NCBI GenBank assembly: GCA_910585295.1
Contig: CAJUDE010000030.1
Span: 62,001 to 126,000 of the forward strand
Reading direction: 5' to 3'
Source: an uncultured Lachnospiraceae bacterium
Lineage (GTDB): Bacteria; Bacillota; Clostridia; Lachnospirales; Lachnospiraceae
DNA length: 64,000 nucleotides
Part shown: in pieces, positions 8,361 to 15,994 of the stretch
Layout: the number at the start of each line of letters is the position of its first letter
How positions within the stretch are numbered: position 1 is the stretch's first letter
Translations under genes and position numbers: made by a program
The notes under the pieces: model-generated
The model's database searches: none
What the model was told of the DNA's origin: nothing
Seen by the model: the letters and a program-made list of their open reading frames with translations, nothing else

Positions 8361-9725
8361 TTACTGACTAAGCAAAGATGTATAGGAAGCTGCATTATCT
8401 GTCTTAACCATATTGATTGCAAATGCATCATACTGGCTTGGATTTCCAAGACGGTTTGTGATATTGGACTCTGTCTGCCCATCACCACCGATATACTCAA
8501 CTTCAAGGTTTAAAATATCGTCATAATTCTGAAGCAATGGCTGGTAAGTGGAGCTTAAGAAGTTATCTGAAGCATTGTAGATATTCAGCCATACTTTCTT
8601 TGTTGCATGGGAGCCTTCATCAAGCTGTTTGGATACCGGCTCATAGATCTTTGTGGAATCTGTGAAATCCTGATAATTGTCAGCAGTAACCGCTACGTTC
8701 AATGCATAGTAGGAACGTTCTTCTTCCCTGTATACATATACGTCGTCTGTCAGGACGTTGCCTGCTTCATCTGCTGTGCCAATCCCTGTGTCAATGTCAA
8801 CCCCATCTAATGCGTTACGAAGCACCCTTAAGGTCAAATATGCCTGTACGTCTGCATGCTGGCTGATTGTCCCGCCGTAGCCTTCTGCAATTGCCGCCAC
8901 TGCATCGCTGTTTGCGTCATACCCAAATGTCGGCACTGTATTTTCTTTTGACCATGCATTGAACATGGACATGCCCATACCATCATTGTTAGAAACTACG
9001 ATATCAATGGAATCGCCAAAAGAGGAAGACCATGTGCCGATTGCGTTCCCTGCCGTAGCTGCATCCCAGGTAGCCCCTGCTGAATTCTTCATTTCCTGAG
9101 AAGCCAGTTCGCGGACTACATATTTCTTGCCGCCAACTTCGATTGTCCCATCCTGCACAACGCTTGCCGTCCCGTCTGTATTGGTCCCTGCCGGGTCGCT
9201 GTTGATGTTGCCATCTTTCTCCACGCCAGTCCCAAGAGCCTTGCGGACGCCCCTTGTACGCGCAATGGAATCGTTATGCCCGATATCGCCGATTGCCAGC
9301 ACATAGCCGATGGTCCCATCGCCGTTGCGGTCAATCTTATCAATATTGGCTTCGATATATTCTTTTACCATGGTACCTTGAAGCTCTGCGCCCTGGTTTG
9401 CATCGAACCCAACATAATATGTATCTTTATTGAAATTCAAAGCTGCGGAATCCAATTCCCCGGTAGAGCTGTTGGAAGGCTGGCGGTTAAACCATACCAG
9501 AGGCTTATCTTTATTTGCAGCAGACGATGCGTCAGACCCTGCTGCGTCAGACCCTGCTGCGTCAGACCCTCCGTCGTCTGCAGGCTCTTCTGCATCGCCC
9601 TTATTGTCTGTGTCCTCTGTGTTAGCGTTATTGCCTGCTTTGTCGCCGCCCCCGCTGTTGCCACATGCAGTAAGTGAAAGGCCAAGCACCAATGCTAAAG
9701 TAATTGAGACAAATTTCTTTTTCAT
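8361..9725 (-). CDS. mglB: Galactose/glucose-binding lipoprotein MglB
   Basis: 454 residues starting MKKKFVSITL at 9725, where AAAGGAGATATTCATT gives a clear RBS; upstream in-frame codons lack one. A lipoprotein signal ends in the lipobox LTAC (Cys21), followed by a low-complexity Asp/Gly/Ala/Ser linker containing three DAAGS repeats (15-bp DNA units near 9525-9570). The mature part is a periplasmic-binding fold: PLVWFNRQPSN, a calcium-loop-like DRNGDGTIGY, IVVSNNDGMGMSMFNAW and PTFGYDANSDAVAAI, all features of MglB-type galactose/glucose binders. It is longer than E. coli MglB because of the linker and C-terminal additions. First gene of mglBAC, facing an upstream region with a candidate operator. 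Confidence 0.93.
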   Translation of the reverse strand: MKKKFVSITLALVLGLSLTACGNSGGGDKAGNNANTEDTDNKGDAEEPADDGGSDAAGSDAAGSDASSAANKDKPLVWFNRQPSNSSTGELDSAALNFNKDTYYVGFDANQGAELQGTMVKEYIEANIDKIDRNGDGTIGYVLAIGDIGHNDSIARTRGVRKALGTGVEKDGNINSDPAGTNTDGTASVVQDGTIEVGGKKYVVRELASQEMKNSAGATWDAATAGNAIGTWSSSFGDSIDIVVSNNDGMGMSMFNAWSKENTVPTFGYDANSDAVAAIAEGYGGTISQHADVQAYLTLRVLRNALDGVDIDTGIGTADEAGNVLTDDVYVYREEERSYYALNVAVTADNYQDFTDSTKIYEPVSKQLDEGSHATKKVWLNIYNASDNFLSSTYQPLLQNYDDILNLEVEYIGGDGQTESNITNRLGNPSQYDAFAINMVKTDNAASYTSLLSQ

Positions 9726-9775
9726 AATGAATATCTCCTTTCCTCCTTGCGCGTTTCGCGCCCTTTGTTGATATT

Positions 9776-9796
9776 GACAGTATATCTCATACTGTC
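9776..9796. promoter_or_regulatory. Inverted repeat upstream of mglB, candidate operator
   Basis: GACAGTAT and ATACTGTC form 8-bp perfect arms around a 5-nt centre, 51 bp upstream of the mglB start. It could bind the YesN-type regulator or a repressor, or form an mRNA hairpin. No experimental basis. Confidence 0.4.
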
Positions 9797-9980
9797 CCAA
9801 GAAAACATAGAATATTTTTCACTTAACATTGAAATTTTTATGGTTATTATTGGTAATATCTAACAATATACTACAAGAGCTGCAAATATTTTACAGCATT
9901 GTCAATAAATCCCTTGCTTCTGTATGGAATCAGTGCTATCCTTAACTTAGGCGGCATAAATAGAAAGGACCGTGATATTA

Positions 9981-10469
9981 ATGGGAATGATTGGTTATTT
10001 TTTTCGGGCAGACGATGAAACAATCCAAAAAATACAGGATGGCTCCACCGCGGATGTGGTTTTTAAAGAGGAACTGGAAGAACAGCTTTTAGATATTGAC
10101 AAAGCCTGGCATGCAATCCATTTTATTGTTACCGGGAATCCAGATGAATGCGATGACGGCAATATCTTAAGCCATCTTATTTTCGGCAGCGCCCCCGTCA
10201 ATGACGATGACCTGGGCTATGGGCCTGCCATGCTGGTGGAAAAAGGCACTGTGGCTCAAATTGCCAATGCTTTAAACGAATGGGGCAAAGAAGCTTTCCA
10301 CGAAAAATTTAATATGGAAAGCCTGATTAAAAATGAAATCTATCCTGTGATGGAAGGCGAGGATGCCGAAGAATTTTTCACTTATGTATGGGAATATTTT
10401 GTATTCCTAAAAGAATTTTACCAAGAAGCCGCCAAAGAAGGGCAGCATGTGCTGACCTTTATTGCATAA
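9981..10469 (+). CDS. YfbM/DUF1877-family protein
   Basis: A 162-residue soluble acidic protein beginning MGMIGYFFRADDETIQ, with the family-typical features WHAIHFIVTG and a conserved FGSAPVNDDDLGYGPA segment seen in YfbM (DUF1877) proteins. Its function is not known. AAAGGA at 9964-9969 serves ATG 9981; an in-frame GTG at 9972 is too close to this RBS, so the ATG is preferred. It is transcribed alone, divergently from mglB and convergently with the next gene. Confidence 0.8.
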   Translation: MGMIGYFFRADDETIQKIQDGSTADVVFKEELEEQLLDIDKAWHAIHFIVTGNPDECDDGNILSHLIFGSAPVNDDDLGYGPAMLVEKGTVAQIANALNEWGKEAFHEKFNMESLIKNEIYPVMEGEDAEEFFTYVWEYFVFLKEFYQEAAKEGQHVLTFIA

Positions 10470-10518
10470 TGCCATAACCATTACAAAGCGTTGGCCTGGC
10501 AAACCCTAGGAGCCAACT

Positions 10519-10640
10519 GCATCGCAGGAGGGGCTTGCCATTGGCCAATGCTTTTGGGCGATTGCTTTAAAACCCTGGGGCGGCATCGCAGGAAGGGCTT
10601 GCCATTGCCCAACGTTTTTGGGCGATTTCCTTAAAATAGC
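10519..10640. repeat. Two-copy 64-bp tandem repeat in a convergent intergenic region
   Basis: The unit beginning GCATCGCAGG starts at 10519 and again at 10583, with a handful of differences over the first ~55 nt. Each unit contains an imperfect hairpin around TTTTGGGCGAT. The second copy runs into the stop codon of the downstream minus-strand gene. It probably acts as a convergent terminator region. Confidence 0.7.
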
Positions 10641-11473
10641 CCTCCCAGCCCCTGGGCTGCTGACCAAAGCTTTGCCAAACGTTTAATATCTTCTTCCTCC
10701 AAAAAGGAATCTGGAAAACCAACCTCTTCCACCTGCTGGAAGGCAAATTCCCCTGTGCATTCGGCAATTTTTTGCTTACTGGACTTATCAAAAGCCTGGA
10801 GGTATACCACAGGCGCCCGCCCCTCTTTGGCAAATTCCAACGAGGCCTGATACTCGCCAAGGGATGTCCCAAATTGGACTCCGCCCCGCTTCCCTTTTGA
10901 CCGTTCCATGCCAGCCAGCGTCCAAAAAGCTTCCCACGCTGAGATGCCGTGCCCACTCGCCATCCCTTTTGCCTGAAACATTTCTTCTAAGTCAATTTGA
11001 AACACTTCTTCTAATTGCTCGCCGGAAAGGAACGTGCCATACTCCCAATCCTGGAATATATGCTGCGCCAGAGGGTACTTCTTTACCACTTCCCTCTGTA
11101 CTGCAGAATAAAGCATTTCCACATTGACCGCCCCTTTCCCTTCGCAGAAATATAGTTCTGTCACAGGCCCTGAAATCCCTTCACAATACAATTCGCCATA
11201 CAGGCGTCCGCCGCGCGCCCTTCCTGCCATAGTCCAGGACTGCCCTGCCCCTTCCCCTATCAAGGCAGAAAGCATGCCCGCCAGTTGTTGCTGCCCTTCT
11301 GGCAGGTTTCCCTTCTCTAGCTTTACCGAAACCTTATACTGCAGCCCATCTTCCATAGATACACCATGCATCAAAAATGCTGTGCGGGCCAACGGGGCGG
11401 CCCAAACTGCAAGCCCCAGGGCCAGCAGGAGCATCAGCGCCCCAATGCCTGCCGCAAGATATCTCTTTTTCAT
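10631..11473 (-). CDS. Unknown membrane-anchored extracellular protein
   Basis: 280 residues from ATG 11473, which has the RBS GGAGGG seven bases upstream; the longer reading from 11512 lacks one. One N-terminal hydrophobic segment (MKKRYLAAGIGALMLLLALG) without a lipobox cysteine suggests an uncleaved anchor or a signal peptide. The remainder is soluble, with alternating strands (YKVSVKLEKGNLP, GRLYGELYCEG, AVNVEMLYSAV) and an acidic C-terminus. I do not recognise a family. It stands alone between the YfbM-like gene and serS. Its last codons overlap the 64-bp repeat. Confidence 0.65.
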   Translation of the reverse strand: MKKRYLAAGIGALMLLLALGLAVWAAPLARTAFLMHGVSMEDGLQYKVSVKLEKGNLPEGQQQLAGMLSALIGEGAGQSWTMAGRARGGRLYGELYCEGISGPVTELYFCEGKGAVNVEMLYSAVQREVVKKYPLAQHIFQDWEYGTFLSGEQLEEVFQIDLEEMFQAKGMASGHGISAWEAFWTLAGMERSKGKRGGVQFGTSLGEYQASLEFAKEGRAPVVYLQAFDKSSKQKIAECTGEFAFQQVEEVGFPDSFLEEEDIKRLAKLWSAAQGLGGLF

Positions 11474-11681
11474 CCTTATCCCTCCAAGTAAGAAAGAATG
11501 CGCACAGCGCATTCTCCGTGCGCGAGCGGATTGCGTAGCAATAAATTCCCTCTCCGCGAGCTGCGCATAATTTTTTTATCTGATAGGAAATTTATACACT
11601 TTAACACTTCACAGTAACACGGTATTTCCTATAAGATAAGAAAATCCCATATGCAGCGCATACAGGACCTTCTAAATTCTT
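11474..11681. other. Structured intergenic region between the unknown gene and repeat copy A
   Basis: No gene is seen. It holds a perfect hairpin GAATGCGC-ACA-GCGCATTC (11493-11511), a second GC-rich pairing region around 11515-11575 ending in a T-run on the plus strand, and a long-range inverted repeat ATAGGAAAT (11583-11591) / ATTTCCTAT. It may hold the promoter and leader of the minus-strand gene. Confidence 0.45.
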
Positions 11682-11813
11682 TTATTCCCGCGAGCAATGA
11701 GCTAAGCAGCCGCGCCCACGCAGATATTTGGCAAATACCGCGAGGGCCAAATACCCCGCCCCTTTTGCCAAAAGGACAAGCTAGGCCAGCCCCTACTTGC
11801 TACGGGGTATTTG
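11682..11813 (+). repeat. GC-rich dispersed repeat, copy A (3' end of serS)
   Basis: Starts TTATTCCCGCGAGCAATGAG and ends GGGGTATTTGA, like copies D and E. It includes an inverted pair CAAATACCCCG / CGGGGTATTTG. The last codons and the TAG stop of serS lie inside it. Confidence 0.85.
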
Positions 11814-13101
11814 ATTTTTCCGGCGGGGTAATTTTTTCCTGCCCGCCCATATAAGGCCGAAGCGCCTCTGGAATTTTCACGCTTCCATCCTCGCACAAAT
11901 TATTTTCCAAAAATGCAATCAGCATACGGGGCGGCGCCACCACAGTATTATTCAAGGTATGGGCAAAATATTTGCCTTCCTTCCCAGTTACGCGGATTTT
12001 CAGCCGCCGCGCCTGGGCATCCCCTAAGTTAGAGCAGCTCCCCACCTCAAAATATTTCTGCTGCCTTGGGGACCATGCCTCTACGTCCACGGACTTAACT
12101 TTCAGGTCAGCCAGGTCGCCAGAACAGCATTCCAGGGTACGCACTGGCACGTCCAGGGTACGGAATAAATCCACGGTGTTCTGCCACAATTTATCAAACC
12201 ACATCGGGGATTCTTCCGGCTTGCAGACTACTATCATTTCCTGTTTCTCAAATTGGTGGATACGGTACACGCCGCGCTCCTCAATCCCATGAGCGCCTTT
12301 TTCCTTGCGGAAACACGGGGAATAGCTTGTCAATGTCTGTGGGAGCTGTTCCTCATGTAAAATCGTGTCAATAAATTTCCCAATCATAGAATGCTCGCTG
12401 GTGCCAATTAAGTATAGGTCTTCCCCTTCAATTTTATACATCATGGCGTCCATCTCTGCAAAGCTCATAACGCCTGTCACTACATTGCTGCGGATCATAA
12501 ACGGCGGCACGCAATAAGTAAAGCCGCGATTAATCATAAAGTCCCTGGCGTAAGATATCACTGCGGAATGGAGCCTTGCAATATCCCCCATCAAATAATA
12601 AAATCCATTGCCAGCCACTTTCCTGGCGCTGTCCAAGTCAAGCCCCTGGAAACGTTCCATAATCTCCGTATGGTAGGGAACCTCGAAGTCCGGCGTTACC
12701 GGTTCCCCATACCGTTTCACTTCCACATTTTCACTGTCATCTTTCCCAATCGGCACAGAAGGGTCGATGATATTGGGGATTGCCATCATAATCTTCGTTA
12801 CCTGCGCCTGCAGCTCCCCTTCCATTTTCTCCAATTCTGCAAGGCGTTCTGCCCCTGCATTTACTTGGGCTTTCACTGCTTCTGCCTCTTCCTTTTTCCC
12901 CTGCCCCATCAATGCGCCAATCTGCTTAGAAAGCTTTTTGCGTTCAGCCCTAAGGGCGTCTGCCTCCTGTTGGGTTTTCCTTGCCTTTGCATCCAGCCCT
13001 ATCACTTCATCCACCAACGGAAGCTTGCTGTCCTGGAATTTGTTTCGGATGTTCTGTTTTACTATTTCGGGGTTCTCCCGTAAGAATTTTAAATCAATCA
13101 T
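11800..13101 (-). CDS. serS: Seryl-tRNA synthetase
   Basis: 433 residues from MIDLKFLRENPEIVKQNIRNK; AGGAGGAAATT before ATG 13101 sets the start. The N-terminal antiparallel coiled-coil arm (about 1-110) binds tRNA-Ser. The class II catalytic core carries motif 2 FRKEKGAHGIEERGVYRIHQF and motif 3 near the C-terminus (NNTVVAPPRMLIAFLEN, where family members commonly have G-x-G-x-x-R). It charges tRNA-Ser with serine. The C-terminal tail ends EKSNTP, and the last codons and stop fall within repeat copy A, so the extreme C-terminus has been rewritten by the repeat. A promoter is visible upstream; no T-box is seen. Confidence 0.97.
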   Translation of the reverse strand: MIDLKFLRENPEIVKQNIRNKFQDSKLPLVDEVIGLDAKARKTQQEADALRAERKKLSKQIGALMGQGKKEEAEAVKAQVNAGAERLAELEKMEGELQAQVTKIMMAIPNIIDPSVPIGKDDSENVEVKRYGEPVTPDFEVPYHTEIMERFQGLDLDSARKVAGNGFYYLMGDIARLHSAVISYARDFMINRGFTYCVPPFMIRSNVVTGVMSFAEMDAMMYKIEGEDLYLIGTSEHSMIGKFIDTILHEEQLPQTLTSYSPCFRKEKGAHGIEERGVYRIHQFEKQEMIVVCKPEESPMWFDKLWQNTVDLFRTLDVPVRTLECCSGDLADLKVKSVDVEAWSPRQQKYFEVGSCSNLGDAQARRLKIRVTGKEGKYFAHTLNNTVVAPPRMLIAFLENNLCEDGSVKIPEALRPYMGGQEKITPPEKSNTP

Positions 13102-13153
13102 AATTTCCTCCTGATAAAAGGATCTCCAATCGCCTGTTTTTTTATCTGTCGAC

Positions 13154-13182
13154 ATTATACGCTGAATATGCTTTCTGTGCAA
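13154..13182 (-). promoter_or_regulatory. serS promoter
   Basis: TTGCAC (13182-13177) and TATAAT (13159-13154) are separated by 17 bp on the minus strand, 53 bp upstream of the serS start. Confidence 0.75.
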
Positions 13183-13212
13183 GTGTTTTGGGAAAATACG
13201 CCATACTCCTGG

Positions 13213-13424
13213 ATAACATAGTTTGAGTTTCCCCATTTTTTATAATAGCCTATATTATTCGCTAAAAGGCCTTGCTGCCCTTGGCAGCATAGGCATCTTG
13301 CACAAAAAGTGTCTGGAAAGCTAGCTTTCCATGGCGCTTTTATGTGCAAAGCGCTTCCATCACAAAGTGATGGAAGCCTTTTGGCTCTATGAATTGCAAA
13401 ATGGGGAAACTCAAAATAACATAG
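13213..13424. mobile_element. MITE-like element copy 1 with 9-bp target-site duplication
   Basis: The element occupies 13222-13415 (194 bp). It begins TTTGAGTTTCCCCATTTT and ends with the exact reverse complement of those 18 bases. It is flanked on both sides by ATAACATAG (13213-13221 and 13416-13424), a direct target-site duplication. Internally it is a chain of hairpins, including the perfect palindrome GGAAAGCTAGCTTTCC and an 11-bp perfect stem GCTTCCATCAC / GTGATGGAAGC. It encodes no protein and lies between the serS promoter and the promoter of the next gene. A second copy is at 62724-62916. Confidence 0.9.
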
Positions 13425-13427
13425 CCA

Positions 13428-13455
13428 TTGCCAAAATCTGACAATATGTTATAAT
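13428..13455 (+). promoter_or_regulatory. Promoter of the GtrII-like gene, abutting the MITE
   Basis: TTGCCA (13428-13433), 16-bp spacer, TATAAT (13450-13455). The -35 box begins 4 bp after the MITE's target-site duplication. Confidence 0.65.
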
Positions 13456-13515
13456 CATAAAAAGCTATGGGCAGCGCCAAGCCTATCTTAAAACATATGA
13501 TAAGGATGGAACATT

Positions 13516-15042
13516 ATGAAAACGTTTATTAACACACATAAAAAAATATTTTTTCTGACATTTCTTTTTTCCTGTTTCTGTTTTTGGTTTATGCTGACAC
13601 ACTATATGGTGTCAATTGATGAAGAGACCTGGCTTCTGAAGGACTCCGGCTCCCCACTATGGCTGCTCCAGGGGCGCTTTAGCATCTACATTTATAACCT
13701 ATTGTTTACAACATATGGGCGTTTTGTCCCATTTTTTTCAGATATGTTAGGCATTATTTTCTGGAATGTTTCAGGAATTTTGTTTGCATACATCTTTTTT
13801 GACTTTGAACAAAAAGGGCGCTGGTGGGTCAAGCTGATTATGCTCTGTTATTATAATTCTGTCCCGTTATGCGTTGGGGAAGCATTTGCATTCACAATGC
13901 AGATTATACCAGAGGCATTTGCAATGGCTCTGACAGCGGCAGCATTTGTTGGCACCATAAAACCCTGGCTAAGGAATAAATATGCCAACCGCGCCCTGAT
14001 CCTAGTTTTTTTAATTTTTTCCTGTGGAGTTTATCAGGCTTTAATCAGTGTCTATGTCACGGCGGTTGCCGCATGGTGCTTCTCCCGTTTTCTGGAAAAA
14101 GACACTATCCGACAGGAACTTCTGGCTGGGATATGCTACAGCATAGCAGCTATAGCAGTTTATTACATATTGAATTTTGCAATTGGGAAAATAATTGGGA
14201 CGGCATCTTACCTGACCAACAATTATATCGGCTGGACAAATGAAGGCGGCGTTTTAACCGCGCTGTTTTTGGCATTCGCCAATGTAGCGCGTGTATCGCT
14301 GGGGATTACCATTGACGACGTATATGTCTATGGGGCTGTGCCATTGCGTATCTTGATGATTCTCTTTATCATTGCCTGCATAACGCTGTTTTTCAAAGAA
14401 AATGGCTTATTATGGAAGGCTGGCATCACACTGTTCTCCCTTGGGCTTGTGCTTGCGCCGTTCTCCATTTATATTGCCATGGGGACTTATAAGACACATG
14501 GAAGGATGCTTATCGCATTATCCCTTTCTGGAATGGTTGAAATCCTTATAATTTCTAAGCTGCTTACCAGGAATTGGCTGCAAAAGGCGGCATGCGCCAT
14601 ATTCTCATGCATCCTGGTTGCAAATGCAGCCAATATGAACCAGATTTATTTTAGCAGTTACCTTGTATACCAATATGACAGGACATTGGCTGGCCAAATC
14701 ATGTACGACATTCAGAGGCTTGGCTTTGATTACCACAACAAAGTAATTGTATTTGTGGGGAATAGGAAAAGGGACAATACCGCCGCTTTTAAATCTGGCA
14801 CAATGGGCGCTTCTCTTTTTGAATGGGACGGCGGGAATATTTCCAGGATTGTTGATTTTATGCAGCTAGAAGGTTACAAGCTGCATATGCCCTCCTACCA
14901 ACAGACAGAAGAAGGCCTATCCCTGACAAAAGAAATGGCTGTCTGGCCGCAAGAAGGGAGCATTGTGGAAACGGAGGACTCTATTGTTGTGTATTTGTCA
15001 GAACCAAATGAAAAATGGTATGTCGCGAACCTTGGGAAATGA
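13516..15042 (+). CDS. Polytopic membrane protein, GtrII-type glucosyltransferase-like
   Basis: A 508-residue protein with about 10-12 membrane segments and a soluble C-terminal portion (about 400-508). After TM1 an extracytoplasmic loop carries acidic residues and the sequence SIDEETWLLKDSG...LLQGRF, which resembles the start of the GtrII glucosyltransferase domain (PF14264-like), enzymes that transfer sugars from a lipid-linked donor to surface polysaccharides. The RBS AAGGATGGAAC precedes ATG 13516. It is a single-gene unit with its own promoter. The family call rests on overall layout and the N-terminal motif, so another GT-C glycosyltransferase is possible; acceptor unknown. Confidence 0.6.
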   Translation: MKTFINTHKKIFFLTFLFSCFCFWFMLTHYMVSIDEETWLLKDSGSPLWLLQGRFSIYIYNLLFTTYGRFVPFFSDMLGIIFWNVSGILFAYIFFDFEQKGRWWVKLIMLCYYNSVPLCVGEAFAFTMQIIPEAFAMALTAAAFVGTIKPWLRNKYANRALILVFLIFSCGVYQALISVYVTAVAAWCFSRFLEKDTIRQELLAGICYSIAAIAVYYILNFAIGKIIGTASYLTNNYIGWTNEGGVLTALFLAFANVARVSLGITIDDVYVYGAVPLRILMILFIIACITLFFKENGLLWKAGITLFSLGLVLAPFSIYIAMGTYKTHGRMLIALSLSGMVEILIISKLLTRNWLQKAACAIFSCILVANAANMNQIYFSSYLVYQYDRTLAGQIMYDIQRLGFDYHNKVIVFVGNRKRDNTAAFKSGTMGASLFEWDGGNISRIVDFMQLEGYKLHMPSYQQTEEGLSLTKEMAVWPQEGSIVETEDSIVVYLSEPNEKWYVANLGK

Positions 15043-15075
15043 AACTTTGTCTTTCATTATCCGCAGGGAAAGGAA

Positions 15076-15115
15076 ATGCTGGAACGGCAGCCCCCAAGCA
15101 CTGCTGTTCCAGCCA
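15076..15115 (+). terminator. Hairpin after the GtrII-like gene
   Basis: GCTGGAACGGCAG pairs with CTGCTGTTCCAGC (one wobble), about 35 bp after the stop codon. No clear T-run follows, so it is a possible terminator or 3' stabilising hairpin, shared with the convergent gene. Confidence 0.45.
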
Positions 15116-15186
15116 AACCTTAACCTAAATTCAAGCAGGATACTCCAAATTCCATACGATAAGCAATTTATATCCTCCCCTTCACC

Positions 15187-15924
15187 CTAAAAATCCGCAT
15201 AACCCTCATTGTCAACAACAAAATAATCCACTATTTCTTCTCCATTTTTATCATAAACAGGAATCTCTCTTTCAATTTTGAGATTTTCCTGGTATCTAAC
15301 TGCTTCTTCTAAAGAATTAATATCTTCACATTCATTTAAATCAGCATACTTCACATAACCTATTATCCCATTTCTTCCTTCTGCCAAGATTAAATCTGGT
15401 GAATTGAAGGCACCAGTCGAATAATAGTCAGAACCATATGTCAAACCATTCCTATTGACAGGAAAATGTGCCATTCTTAAAGAACGAAGCTGTATATTAG
15501 GTGAACTGTTACAAGTATATGTATTATAACCATTTCCATTATACATTTTTACCTGACCTTTTGAATAGTAAGTTCCTTTATCCTTCACGTTATTTGTAAA
15601 CTGAGAGGCAGAATAGCAGGCACTAGCATTATAACTCCAATCTGATGAAGTACGCAATGTTCCCGACGAAGTATATAACCTTGCACGCATCCCCATATAA
15701 CCTATAGGCTTATTACTTTTATTATCAGTTTCAACAGTAGCTGAAGCGTACACATAATCAGCATGAAGATAAACTGTTGAATAATAATTATATTTTTGTC
15801 CCATTACTGTTGCAGATAACTTGCTTCCATCTACAAAAGAAGCATTTACTGATGTTATATTCCATCTGCCAAACAAACATACTAACAATACAGTGATTAT
15901 TGATATCTTTAAGCTTTTCCTCAT
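15187..15924 (-). CDS. Secreted protein of unknown function (larger of a pair)
   Basis: 245 residues with a signal peptide (about residues 1-29, ending SVNA). The mature N-terminal half is rich in Tyr, Ser and Asn and looks like a beta-sandwich (VYLHADYVYASATVETDNKS...). The C-terminal ~85 residues contain FPVNRNGLTYG, PDLILAEGRNGIIGYVKYADL, LEEAVRYQ and EIPVYDKNGEEIVDYFVV, which recur in the next gene upstream. The RBS AAAGGGG is upstream of ATG 15924. Base composition is clearly more AT-rich than neighbouring genes, suggesting acquisition. I do not recognise a characterised function; similar C-terminal segments occur in secreted or M56-associated Firmicutes proteins as far as I can recall. 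Confidence 0.75.
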   Translation of the reverse strand: MRKSLKISIITVLLVCLFGRWNITSVNASFVDGSKLSATVMGQKYNYYSTVYLHADYVYASATVETDNKSNKPIGYMGMRARLYTSSGTLRTSSDWSYNASACYSASQFTNNVKDKGTYYSKGQVKMYNGNGYNTYTCNSSPNIQLRSLRMAHFPVNRNGLTYGSDYYSTGAFNSPDLILAEGRNGIIGYVKYADLNECEDINSLEEAVRYQENLKIEREIPVYDKNGEEIVDYFVVDNEGYADF

Positions 15925-15994
15925 AAATTATACCCCTTTCTTTGTATATCATCTGCCTATTAGAACCAAACATTATCCAAACATATTCCAGGCT

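Noticed and set aside
9437..9685. Open frames on either strand over the MglB linker repeats
   Set aside because: They arise from the 15-bp repeats and lie wholly within the mglB coding region.
13102..13221. T-box leader ahead of serS
   Set aside because: The leader between promoter and start is only about 50 bp; no specifier stem or antiterminator T-box motif is visible.
13102..13236. N-terminal extension of SerS into the MITE
   Set aside because: The extra codons run through the promoter and the MITE terminus; the proper start at 13101 has AGGAGG.
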